64,000 nucleotides of DNA from DAOTTY01 sp034437575 (GTDB taxonomy: Bacteria > Chloroflexota > Anaerolineae > Aggregatilineales > Phototrophicaceae). Positions 17,101 through 24,974 of this stretch are shown here, one piece after another. The notes under the pieces were generated by a model, which had not been told where the DNA came from, made no database searches, and was given only the letters and a program-made list of their open reading frames with translations. Position numbers and translations under genes: made by a program. Positions within the stretch are counted from its first letter, which is position 1. Each line of letters starts with the position of its first letter. The DNA lies in the NCBI GenBank assembly GCA_034437575.1, contig DAOTTY010000134.1, positions 1 to 64,000 on the forward strand, in the 5' to 3' direction.

Positions 17101-17591
17101 TCGGTGGCGTTCACACGGGTGACCGTGCCACCAGGGTTAATCGGGTCGGGTTCAAACAGGCGTGGTTCACAGTCCTTACCCCACCATGTGCCGAACAAAC
17201 TTTCGTAGTTGCCCAACCCCTCGTCAATGGCAATCGTCACCCGATAGTTTTCACCGTTCGGTTCTGAACCGGGTGCTGGCGGGAATGAACTGTATATGCC
17301 AACACGTTCAGCGTTAACGCAGGGCACGATAGACTCCGCGTCGTCTGTACCATTTTCGAGCGATTCGTCAAAAATCAACTCATCAAACTGATCCAAATAC
17401 TGCCCTGTACTGGCGTAACGGGCGCTCACACGGGCTGCGTTCTGGATCGAAATCCAGGCCTGGAAGATGCGCCCAAACTCAATAATACCGAACATCAAAA
17501 CAAGCAGCAGCGGCAGCGTAATGGCAAACTCAACAAGCGTTTGCCCTTTACGCACCTGCGGCGGCTGTTCCTGCTGCGTTTCTCGTTCCAT
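14106..17591 (-). CDS. Giant TadE-like pilus-associated protein with Ig-type ectodomain and EF-hand-like loop
   Basis: The 1161-residue protein begins with a TadE-type segment: GQTLVEFAITLPLLLVLMFG (about residues 16-35), with the class III signal-like glycine, the Glu and one membrane helix, then RIFQAWISIQNAARVSARYA. Typical TadE proteins have 150-250 residues; this one adds a huge ectodomain. DVNNDGVVDAAD at residues 214-225 fits a 12-residue calcium loop. A Gly/Pro hinge and a TPTATNTPTVTPT stalk lie near the middle, beta-rich segments follow, and two cadherin/Big_9-like repeats (ANDDVYTL..., NQRPVQTNNND...) precede a Pro/Thr C-terminus. ATG 17591 has GAGGGA upstream and replaces TTG 17609. 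It is last in a three-gene run of similar proteins, likely minor pilins or a tip adhesin. Confidence 0.8.
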   Translation of the reverse strand: MERETQQEQPPQVRKGQTLVEFAITLPLLLVLMFGIIEFGRIFQAWISIQNAARVSARYASTGQYLDQFDELIFDESLENGTDDAESIVPCVNAERVGIYSSFPPAPGSEPNGENYRVTIAIDEGLGNYESLFGTWWGKDCEPRLFEPDPINPGGTVTRVNATDQFLRLDLLRIPSIYASAVQGAGGLAIDPMPVELLYQQSRWNDNTDGNDPDVNNDGVVDAADDLDGNGTPGDAGDIDIARDNALTGLGHEEARRRLSSFLYSVWHPTYPMHPNLDLTAGGNQLNSGVVSYRIADEPSFSEGELDSYFLVTICSNRSLISDNGTFIDGDEANGAQYANRFVIPVYEPSLVANDNNEPQTLRDWAREIVSENGDLYNDFTDMPACFLNEEFPEAQNEARRWSDPGGPGDTVDIQVTFYHPLITPLGLARFIPMHARRSAVVESFYNTTSQTGNIPGGPGGPGGFDTLTPRPTDDPSETPVPTDPPTATFTPTATNTPTVTPTFEEQVFSCPNVTLVEYNTNHTGTDRAIGFNPGSVVFIIKNDNNTDARLISTDLHWSSADWEADNNLAPVPGYGSFFFDEFELGGNTQWNGSDYTPETDTQSAEDPGALPVELTISAKSEIKFEAKFKSGPNNLGNVLPLAAFDGTTFRIRDSLTLEECDPLVFNSTTTDNVNSELELACDTGEVTFAASNNALRENGWVQLFVTNSKDAPVTIDGFDITWGPWEDRYRNDSTRSLALQRVYLGGDTPPQGDLLWSSANGNNGTGIVSLTNNAGTLDDPNIYTTVSDEDGLWAGAYTIPGNGTLNLWLDFTGNSLTDESFGFLVSDLNASTIDVNCDDIDEDDVGLEDVPSPEPTVPTNTPVPDDNMPPVANDDVYTLSNPSNVFSSVTTSQQSVLDNDTDCADTTFVATGGDPTAACSMEDATSGDPSRFTSSGDNPLTVANCPRTDIGTTRGAQVQLACDGTFTYNPTEADEVCEAGSITDTFSYKAKDSRDLPSAVDGIVSINITNPSTNQRPVQTNNNDILVTLDTGEGETSYEAPSNPGSNQNLNYLFNDEDGDTLTFTKTSGPGWVTVNNDGSWTVNVPQSLIDQPDGTVTRRTITVQADDGSGICATQTNTFRIEIIGSGDEPPTPLPTDTNVPPTPVPTATEDDFEFGGGG

Positions 17592-17637
17592 AGATAAGTC
17601 CCTCAACACTCTGTAATCCAGATGAATGTCTTATGTA

Positions 17638-17668
17638 ACTGCCGGAGGCTCAAAACGCCCCCGGCAGT
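17638..17668 (-). promoter_or_regulatory. Strong intercistronic hairpin between the TadG-like and TadE-like genes
   Basis: 12-base arms (17638-17649/17657-17668, one mismatch) enclose a 7-base loop. On the minus transcript it follows the TadG-like stop by 18 bases and precedes the next start by about 46. With no T-run after it, it looks more like an mRNA processing or stability element, or a partial attenuator, than a full terminator. Confidence 0.55.
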
Positions 17669-17686
17669 GCGGTCGATCAATGTGAA

Positions 17687-20566
17687 TTACCCGGTTAGGC
17701 GGGTAAACAAACGCCCGGCAATTTCGTCGAACACATCAGCAAGCTCGTCTTCGTCTGGCGCGTTCCAGTAGTTGCCATAGCTCAGTTGGGCAAAGCGGTC
17801 TTCTTCAAACGTAGACGGGTAGTCCTCGTTAAGCTCGTTGTTGTCGCCCACGTCTGCAATGTAGCGCAGCAGCTCTTCACCCAGGCAACTTTGCAGGTTA
17901 CCACCCTCACAATTGCTAGAGGTATCGTCCGGGTAGTCCAGGTTGAAGCCGATAGTGAAAATAGTGGGCAGCAGCGTCAATCCGCCTGTACCCCGATTCA
18001 AAGCCACGAAGTCCGCCCAGTCGCGGGCGTAGTCATCGGCGTCGTACTCGGTTTCGCACACGTCGTCGTCAAAAGTACCCCCGTCGTTAAAGTCATCGGC
18101 TTCATTGATAATTTGCGAGCTGGCCACAGCGTTGATTTCGATCGCCGTCTTGCCCTCTTCGCCATCCTGCTCGGTGTAGCAATAGTGACGCTCGCTGGGG
18201 TCACCATCCGCACACGCCACTGCACTATCTTCTGTGCTGGCGTAACCCACCGGGTCACCTGAGGTGCCATAGGGGCAAAAGCCATAGGCCCCATACAGCG
18301 CTGGTTCGGCTGCGGGTTCACCACTGTTGTAATTCGTGGAGCCATCGTCACGCAGGTAGGCTTGTGCGCCCTCAGAAGACAGGCTGCCATCCGGTTGCCG
18401 GGAGGGAATGGGGTCGGTGGCCCCGGCTGCGCCGTCACTCAACAGCACGATCACCCATACCGCGCCCTCCGTGCGAACGGTGTCCGGGTCTAGCAGGGCA
18501 TTGTTGGCCTGGCGCAGCGCAGCACCGAAGTTCGTCCCGCGACACTGGCTATAGCGCTCGTAGGAGTTCAAGCCCCACACGCTCTGGATGTCTGTGTCAG
18601 TCGCCGCTTCGAGCGGTGGTTCCCAGGCCGCGTCTGACCGCCAGGGCGGCTGCATACGATCTTCGTTGCTGCCGTCTTCACCGGCTAATGCGCTGTTCGA
18701 GCCGGGTGGGGGCGCGCTAGGGTCATCATAGGCCCACAGCGAGTAGTTCCCCGGCAGGGCGGCGTTGTCAAAGCCGCAGCTATCGAATACCAACCCGGCC
18801 CGCATTGCGGCACCCACTGGCAAGTCTAAATAGTCGGCATCTTCTAGCGCGGTGCTGTAGTTATCTGCACCAATGCCAGCGCTGTAGCCCGTCCAGCGGA
18901 AGGCCACGCCCTCATCTTCCTCAAAGGCAGAAACGCCGTTGCCGTCATTGTCAGAGTGGTAGAAGTTCATTTCTGCACGTACACCCACCGCCCGGTTGAG
19001 CAGGTTGACCGCTTCGTTACGATCATCAATCATGGCCGGTTCAGGGCCAGCCCCATCCGGGTCCATAATCATAGCACTGCGGTCAAACGTGACGATGGCT
19101 ACACGGTCACCCGCCAAAAAGTCGATGTTGTAGAGGAAGCGCGTGCTGGCGTCACGGGCTTGCTTGAACGGTTGGCAAACCAGGTCGCTAAAGTCGAAGT
19201 CATTGGTTATCAGGTTATTCGGGTCAGCAATATCCGTCGTGTCGTGGTTAATAGTCACGTTAAGCGGGTCAGACCCATCAACATCCAGGCCAACTGCCGT
19301 CGGGTCGTTACAACAGCCATAAAAACGGAAGTTGGCTTCAAACATGTTGGTGCGGTCAAAGACGCCCGTTAGCGCCTCATATTGTTCCCGCTGGGTAACG
19401 TCTGCCCCATAGTCGTTCGCGTCAACTTCGGCCAGGTCGTCAAACTGATTGGGGATCAACTCACGCACCGGGCTAATCTGCACCCGGCAGTCCTGGCGTA
19501 TTTCGTGGATGTCCGCGTATGGGCTGCTCCCCTCAGACCCGACAATGCCGGTCAGGACGGGGTTCATGATGTCAATCGGGATCACACTCGTGCCGTCAGT
19601 GCCCATCACATAACGGTCATAGGCCAGCTCAAACTGGAAGCCGTCCACCTCCACCAGGCGGCCTTCATCGTAGCCATCACTGTCGTCGTCAGTACCACCG
19701 GCCCGCATATTGCCCGGTGTTACAACTTTCAGGAACTCCAGCCGAAACTCATCTGCTGACAGGGCACCACCATTGGCCACATAGGCATTGTGGATGCGCG
19801 ATAGGTTCGGCGGCAGGTAGCGTACCCAACGCTGATCCAGGCTGTTATCCTCAAAGAAGAAGTAGTCGTAGTCGTCCATTGATGTGTCATACAACATCGA
19901 CTCGGACACGTCCAGCACAATCACCACGTCCAGCGAGGCGGTTTCACTCACGGCGGCTGCCGTCAGCATAAAGGTTTCCTGGCCAAACAGGTTCATGAAG
20001 GTGGTGGGCACTTCTACGCTGGCCTGAACGCGCACCAGCTTGCGCCCGCTGCCGTCGTCACAAACCGCATCGTGTACCTCACGTTGATACTCGATTTCTT
20101 CCAGCCGGTTCTGCTGGGCCTCAGTGCGTGCATCCGGGCTGATGGCGTCTAGCGTCTGGTATTCTGTGAAGTTGGGGTTAGAAACATCGTCTGCGGTGCC
20201 CATCTCACCATCTGGCCCGCTGAAGAACTCCTGATCGGACCACTCCGCCGGGATGCTGGTGCAGGTATCCACCACCACCGTTGATGGGTCAATCCCATGA
20301 AATTCAAGGAACTGGCGGGCGGCAAACGTCGTCCGGGTGAAGTTAACGTCGTCACTCTCCTTACGGCTAAACTGCCCGGCAGCGGCCACTGCCGCGCTGT
20401 CAATCGCCCGGCTAAGGGCGTTGTAGCGCACAAACATCAACGACAGGTCTGTGACGATGCCCACAAAGCCCAGCAGCACCACAAACCCAATCGCCAACAG
20501 CACAACAGCCTGCCCGGTTTGATGACGCCGCATGGAGCGCTTAAAGCGTGATGTTAATCGTTGCAT
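17687..20566 (-). CDS. TadG-like protein with von Willebrand A domain and EF-hand-like calcium loop
   Basis: The 959-residue protein starts with the TadG/Flp-type segment (GQAVVLLAIGFVVLLGF, about residues 18-34), then NALSRAIDSAAVAAAGQ, a signature of TadG-like minor pilins. A von Willebrand A domain begins near residue 214 with the MIDAS motif DVSES at 219-223. Further parts are AGDRVAIVTFDRSA, GTNFGAALRQANNAL and VIVLLSDGAAG. The domain is interrupted by long insertions and stretches to about residue 880. DNDGNGVSAFEE at residues 539-550 is a textbook EF-hand loop. The protein is probably an exposed, calcium-dependent adhesive or tip component of the Tad pilus. It lies 25 bases after the upstream TadE-like gene. 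Confidence 0.85.
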   Translation of the reverse strand: MQRLTSRFKRSMRRHQTGQAVVLLAIGFVVLLGFVGIVTDLSLMFVRYNALSRAIDSAAVAAAGQFSRKESDDVNFTRTTFAARQFLEFHGIDPSTVVVDTCTSIPAEWSDQEFFSGPDGEMGTADDVSNPNFTEYQTLDAISPDARTEAQQNRLEEIEYQREVHDAVCDDGSGRKLVRVQASVEVPTTFMNLFGQETFMLTAAAVSETASLDVVIVLDVSESMLYDTSMDDYDYFFFEDNSLDQRWVRYLPPNLSRIHNAYVANGGALSADEFRLEFLKVVTPGNMRAGGTDDDSDGYDEGRLVEVDGFQFELAYDRYVMGTDGTSVIPIDIMNPVLTGIVGSEGSSPYADIHEIRQDCRVQISPVRELIPNQFDDLAEVDANDYGADVTQREQYEALTGVFDRTNMFEANFRFYGCCNDPTAVGLDVDGSDPLNVTINHDTTDIADPNNLITNDFDFSDLVCQPFKQARDASTRFLYNIDFLAGDRVAIVTFDRSAMIMDPDGAGPEPAMIDDRNEAVNLLNRAVGVRAEMNFYHSDNDGNGVSAFEEDEGVAFRWTGYSAGIGADNYSTALEDADYLDLPVGAAMRAGLVFDSCGFDNAALPGNYSLWAYDDPSAPPPGSNSALAGEDGSNEDRMQPPWRSDAAWEPPLEAATDTDIQSVWGLNSYERYSQCRGTNFGAALRQANNALLDPDTVRTEGAVWVIVLLSDGAAGATDPIPSRQPDGSLSSEGAQAYLRDDGSTNYNSGEPAAEPALYGAYGFCPYGTSGDPVGYASTEDSAVACADGDPSERHYCYTEQDGEEGKTAIEINAVASSQIINEADDFNDGGTFDDDVCETEYDADDYARDWADFVALNRGTGGLTLLPTIFTIGFNLDYPDDTSSNCEGGNLQSCLGEELLRYIADVGDNNELNEDYPSTFEEDRFAQLSYGNYWNAPDEDELADVFDEIAGRLFTRLTG

Positions 20567-20591
20567 AGCGTTTGTTTCCCTCTAATCGTGT

Positions 20592-22025
20592 CTAGTCCGC
20601 TGGGCAAGACTGCTTACCAACAGCGTCACTCAAAACCAGAATGTCGTCGCAGTCGTTGTCAAATTCCAGGTCAAGGTTAACGGTCGAAATGGGGAAGGCT
20701 GCCCACACATTGAGGTAGGTGCTGTCATCATCCAACGTTGGATTGCCTGACCCAAACATGCGGAAGATGTTGCCGTACAGCGGCAAATCCAGCAGCAGGT
20801 CGTGCCGCCAGAAGATTTCCACCAGCACAATCCCCTGGCGGTCTGGCACGCGGTCAATGTCGGCCTCTAAAATTTCCAGGTCGCCATCGCCGTCGCTGTC
20901 TACGCCGCGCAGGTTCACCAACGCTTCGATGCGGTCAATGTTCCACTCCGAGCCGTAACAGTCTTCACCACCGGCGTTTTGCAACCAGCGCCCGGTCAAT
21001 GAGAAGCCGCGATGGTTGTTATCAGTTGCTGATGAAGCGCCGCTATCGAACAGGCGTGTGTTTGCGTTACTGTTCAAGATGGTGAGGCGGGCTGCGTCAA
21101 GCTCGTAAGGGTCATACTGATCGTTGGCGTCAATGTCGAAGGGGTCGCGGGTGTCATCCGCACACTCGTTGGCGTTCGCCGGGAAGCGCCCCGTCACCAT
21201 GACCTGAGCGCCCGAAGCATTTTCTGCCCTGGCCTGAAAGTCCGAATCCGGGTTGTTCTCAAACGGACGGTACAGGTTACTGATGGCGTCTTCACAGTCA
21301 CTGTCACCATCACAAATGTCGTCAACAACGGTTGTGTCTTCACTGGGTACGCGGTTCAGTGAAAACACCGACACGATCACGTCATTGCGCGGCACCGAGT
21401 TTGTACTATCGAGGCTCAGGCGTGCCCGCACGGCGTCATCGTTGGTGGCGTTAATGTCTGGATAGACGGAGCGGTTCAGCGGGCTTAGGGAGTTATAGGC
21501 CGTGCAGGCCACCTGGGTGTAAAAGCCCACATAAAACGCACTCAACTCTGGGCGGCACAAAGACGACAACGCCCCCTGCTCAACCGGGTCAATGGTATCG
21601 TTATCGTTCAAGTCATAGTCAATGCCGAAGACCATCCGTGCATTGCACGAATGGTGCGTCGTCAGCGTGCAGTCCTCGGCGTTATCAGGGATGCGGTACA
21701 CCGCCTCAAGTGTATTCAGCACTTCCGAGATGTCATCACCGTCAAGGTCTACGCCTACATCAAACGCGCCATCCTCCCAACTGTAGGGGTCTGCCTGGCC
21801 AATAGCTTTGGTACCTTCACGCGCCCCCTCACGAGAGGACGACAACAAAATCAGATAGTTGTTGGTAAACCACCCAATTTCGGCAATCCCCGCCAGCAGC
21901 ACCAACAAGATCGGCAGGATAAGCGCCATTTCGACCACGCTTTGCCCCCGGCCTTGCTTCGGCTGGTAGTTAGCGGGCGTGCCATCTAACATCCGTATAA
22001 CTGCTCGCAAAATGTTCCGTGTCAT
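20592..22025 (-). CDS. TadE-like protein with three EF-hand-type calcium loops
   Basis: The 477-residue protein has an N-terminal TadE signature (GQSVVEMALILPILLVLLAG near residues 27-46, then SSSREGAREGTKA), a single membrane helix and a long ectodomain. Three 12-residue stretches fit the EF-hand loop: DLNDNDTIDPVE (138-149), DIDANDQYDPYE (297-308) and DSDGDGDLEILE (376-387), each with acidic or Asn ligands at positions 1, 3 and 5 and Glu at 12. ATG 22025 was preferred to the longer open frame (22088) because it places the basic region before the helix normally. It leads the three-gene TadE/TadG operon; no major Flp pilin or prepilin peptidase gene is near it. Confidence 0.82.
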   Translation of the reverse strand: MTRNILRAVIRMLDGTPANYQPKQGRGQSVVEMALILPILLVLLAGIAEIGWFTNNYLILLSSSREGAREGTKAIGQADPYSWEDGAFDVGVDLDGDDISEVLNTLEAVYRIPDNAEDCTLTTHHSCNARMVFGIDYDLNDNDTIDPVEQGALSSLCRPELSAFYVGFYTQVACTAYNSLSPLNRSVYPDINATNDDAVRARLSLDSTNSVPRNDVIVSVFSLNRVPSEDTTVVDDICDGDSDCEDAISNLYRPFENNPDSDFQARAENASGAQVMVTGRFPANANECADDTRDPFDIDANDQYDPYELDAARLTILNSNANTRLFDSGASSATDNNHRGFSLTGRWLQNAGGEDCYGSEWNIDRIEALVNLRGVDSDGDGDLEILEADIDRVPDRQGIVLVEIFWRHDLLLDLPLYGNIFRMFGSGNPTLDDDSTYLNVWAAFPISTVNLDLEFDNDCDDILVLSDAVGKQSCPAD

Positions 22026-22189
22026 GGTGTTGTTTCCGCCGCCGATCACTCTGTTTTGCGTCAATGAAAATAAAAAGAACACCGTCATAATAGGCTACGA
22101 TGCGGCCTGACGATGCTCATACTATACCATAGCGGCTAAATTCAGTTGTTTACGTCCGATTGGGCAGATGATAAGGTTTTGTGCAAATG

Positions 22190-22900
22190 TCAGGTGAGCG
22201 TTTCCTCAGCCATTTCGACCCGTGCCGCCACCATGTAACCCCGCCGATGACGTGACAGAATGATCTTGGGGCGGTCCGGGTCGTCTTCGATTTTGCGGCG
22301 CAAGTTGCGAATGTGATTACGAACCAGAGCCGCATCGCCCACATCGCCGGGGTAGCTCCACACATCCACCAGTAGCTCACGGGTGGTTTGCCACTCATTG
22401 GGCTTCTGGCACATCTGCTGCAACAGGGCAAACTCTACCCGCGTAAGTTCAACCTCGTTGCCGTCGATGTAGGCTTGCTCAGTTGCAGGCACCATGCGGA
22501 TAGACGGATTGCTATTCTCCCGGCGCACCTGCACCCGCCGCAGTTGGGCACGCACGCGGGCCGCCAGTTCGCGGGCCGCAAACGGCTTGCTGATGAAGTC
22601 ATCCCCGCCCATGTTCAGGGCGTCTGCAATGTTATCGGGCGAGTTGGGGCCAGCCGTCAAAAACACGATTGGCATATCGTCAAATTCGCCGTTTTGACGA
22701 ATCTCTGAACAGACGGACAGACCGTTGCGATCTGGCAGGTTGATGTCAATCAAAAGCATATCCGGGGTGGTTCGCTCTAGTTCGGCAAGCACCCCATCCG
22801 CCGATGTTGTTTTTATAACCTGATGCCCCTCTTTATGCAGCAGCGTTGCAATCATGCTGAGCATAACAGGGTCATCGTCGGCCACCAGAACTCGATACAT
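22190..22900 (-). CDS. OmpR/PhoB-family response regulator
   Basis: The 236-residue protein has a receiver domain (about residues 1-120) with the acidic DDD pocket near residue 9, the phosphoacceptor Asp in MLLIDINLPD, and the T/K pair in FLTAG and SKPF. A winged-helix DNA-binding domain follows (about residues 135-228), including LVRNHIRNLRRKIEDD, the recognition region. It is a transcription factor expected to be phosphorylated by a histidine kinase, possibly the one at 23718. GGAGG six bases before ATG is a strong ribosome site. It sits directly upstream of the minus-strand tad genes and is a candidate regulator of them. Confidence 0.93.
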   Translation of the reverse strand: MYRVLVADDDPVMLSMIATLLHKEGHQVIKTTSADGVLAELERTTPDMLLIDINLPDRNGLSVCSEIRQNGEFDDMPIVFLTAGPNSPDNIADALNMGGDDFISKPFAARELAARVRAQLRRVQVRRENSNPSIRMVPATEQAYIDGNEVELTRVEFALLQQMCQKPNEWQTTRELLVDVWSYPGDVGDAALVRNHIRNLRRKIEDDPDRPKIILSRHRRGYMVAARVEMAEETLT

Positions 22901-23015
22901 GCTTTGCCTCCGACTACGTTATGTTTAGAAACAGTATAGTCGGTATGGGTGCCAGCGGGTGCTGATGGCCGTGAAATTTTTGTGAAAATCGTAACGCTTG
23001 GTAATGGAAGGGGCG

Positions 23016-23714
23016 CTATGCCGGCGCTGCCGTTTCAATAATGTACCCCACCCCGTGTACCGTTTCGATGTAGCGCTTGCCGCCAGACTTTTTGAGCTTG
23101 GCCCGCAGGTTGCGAATGTGGGCGCGAACAAGGTCCGGGTCGCCCGTTTGTGGTGGATACTCCCACACAGCCTCTAGCAAGTGTATGGGAGACTGCGGCT
23201 TGCCCGCGTTGTGCATCAGGTAGCGCAGCAAGCGGTGCTCGGTGGCGGTTAATTGAATACTGGAGCTGCCGACATGCACCTGATGGGTCTGAGAATCAAG
23301 ACGCAGGTTATTTACCTCGATGACGCTCTCGTTTTTGGTTTCGCGCAGCCCCCGGCGCAGCAGGGCCGCCACCCGTGCCCGCAACTCTTGCACATGGAAC
23401 GGCTTCACGATGTAGTCATCGGCCCCGGCATCCAGCCCAACCACAATGTCATCTGTTTTGCCCTTCGCCGTCAGGAACAGAATCGGCAGGTCGATAAAAT
23501 CCGGGTTGGCTCGCAGGCGGCGGCAAATCGTAATGCCATCCAGCGCGGGCATGATAATGTCCAGGATAACCAGGTCAGGCCGCTCCTGGGCAATAATCCC
23601 TTCCGCCTCGGTGCTGGTGTTTACCAGCTTCACGCGGATGTCGTCGCTTTCGATGGCCCGCCCCAGCGTTGCAAGCACATCCGATTCATCATCTACCGCG
23701 ACAATATACGCCAC
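23016..23714 (-). CDS. OmpR/PhoB-family response regulator
   Basis: The 232-residue protein has a receiver domain with DDE at residues 8-10, phosphoacceptor Asp in LVILDIIMPALDG and Lys in IVKPF, then a winged-helix domain with LVRAHIRNLRAKLKKSGG and the terminal GVGYIIE hairpin. It starts with GTG three bases after the stop of the histidine kinase gene, with GGGAG upstream, so kinase and regulator are co-translated and are very likely a cognate pair. It shares its layout with the regulator at 22190; the two probably arose by duplication. Confidence 0.93.
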   Translation of the reverse strand: MAYIVAVDDESDVLATLGRAIESDDIRVKLVNTSTEAEGIIAQERPDLVILDIIMPALDGITICRRLRANPDFIDLPILFLTAKGKTDDIVVGLDAGADDYIVKPFHVQELRARVAALLRRGLRETKNESVIEVNNLRLDSQTHQVHVGSSSIQLTATEHRLLRYLMHNAGKPQSPIHLLEAVWEYPPQTGDPDLVRAHIRNLRAKLKKSGGKRYIETVHGVGYIIETAAPA

Positions 23715-23717
23715 AAC

Positions 23718-24938
23718 TCAACTCCCTTTCTTCACAGGCAAACTCACCTCAAACAGGGCACCACCGCCTGCACGCTCCATCACGGTGATGTTTCCGCCTA
23801 GCCCCTGCACAACCTGTTGGCTACTGTGCAAACCCAACCCGATGCGCTCAGCAGAGCGCGTGGTGTAAAACGGGCGGAAGATGGCTTCATGATCTTGCTT
23901 GGGGATGCCCTTACCGTTGTCCCACACGTTAACGGTAATCAAACGCTCTCCCTCCCAATAGTTTACATCAATTCCGATTTTTGCGCTTTCCATTCCTACC
24001 AGTGCATCGCGGGCGTTCATCACCAAATTCAGCCACACATCCCCCAGCGAGTCGGGTACAGCCCACAACAGCGGCACTTCTGCTGGATAGGTGGTAAGCA
24101 CCTCAATACTATCCACTTCCAGGTAGCGGTGTACCAGGTTCAGCACATCCTCGATGCTCTTGACAAGATCAACGGGCTGCAATTGCCCCCCCAGCAGGCG
24201 CTGGTCTGCCGTGGCCGTCAGGCGGCGGACGACCTCAGTTGCACGGCGGCCTGAGCGGTGAATCGCTTCCAGCGAACGGTAAAGCCGGGTGCCTTCTTCC
24301 GCGTCCATCAGCAAGATTTCGGCATCAGCAACGATAGTGGTGAGCGGATTGCCCAGTTGGTGGGCCATCGCGGCAGAAAGCTCACTCTGGGCGGCCTGCC
24401 GCGTTTGCTCAATAACGTTACTCACAATGGAAACATTATGAACGGAATGGATTTCATCGGGCTGCTCAGGCTGCATGGCCACCAGGCGGCACGCCACAAA
24501 CCCGGCCATAATTTCCAGTGCATTTGATATATCCGTCTGGGTTTTCCCGTCGTCATCCACTTCAATCCTGACGGAAGCTGCCCCCACCCGCAACTTGTCA
24601 AACAAGATAGGGACGTAAAAATCAACAAACGTAGAAGCATCATCTTCAATTTCAATCTGGATAATCCGCCGCACCTGTAATGCGTTGGTTAGCGCCGCGG
24701 CTGTGTCAACTTCTTGACCATTTTGGGCAGGCAGCGGCTCTTGCTCACAGCCGTCTGCATACAACACCAGTTTGCCTGCGTCCTCAATAAGGTAAACCTG
24801 AATGGCAAGCGGGTCACACATCTGGCAGATGGCCCCGGTAAACTGGTTAATGAGCGCCTGCATCGTTGACGCCCCCAGAAAGGCTTGCCCTTGCTCAATC
24901 GCAAAACGAAATTTGTTTATGACCTGTGTTGATTCCAT
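23718..24938 (-). CDS. Soluble sensor histidine kinase
   Basis: The 406-residue protein has no membrane segment. Residues 1-160 look like a GAF-type sensor region (two cysteines in ICQMCDP near residue 36 are worth noting). The HisKA region has the phosphoacceptor His193 in MAHQLGNPLTT. The ATPase domain has an intact N box (LNLVMNARDAL), G1 (DNGKGIP), F box (IFRPFYTT) and G2 (GLGLHSS). It is a cytoplasmic sensor kinase for the regulator encoded three bases downstream and perhaps also for the one at 22190. The signal is unknown. Confidence 0.9.
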   Translation of the reverse strand: MESTQVINKFRFAIEQGQAFLGASTMQALINQFTGAICQMCDPLAIQVYLIEDAGKLVLYADGCEQEPLPAQNGQEVDTAAALTNALQVRRIIQIEIEDDASTFVDFYVPILFDKLRVGAASVRIEVDDDGKTQTDISNALEIMAGFVACRLVAMQPEQPDEIHSVHNVSIVSNVIEQTRQAAQSELSAAMAHQLGNPLTTIVADAEILLMDAEEGTRLYRSLEAIHRSGRRATEVVRRLTATADQRLLGGQLQPVDLVKSIEDVLNLVHRYLEVDSIEVLTTYPAEVPLLWAVPDSLGDVWLNLVMNARDALVGMESAKIGIDVNYWEGERLITVNVWDNGKGIPKQDHEAIFRPFYTTRSAERIGLGLHSSQQVVQGLGGNITVMERAGGGALFEVSLPVKKGS

Positions 24939-24974
24939 GCCAGTTAACGCTGGCCCCCAGAAATAACTATAAAC

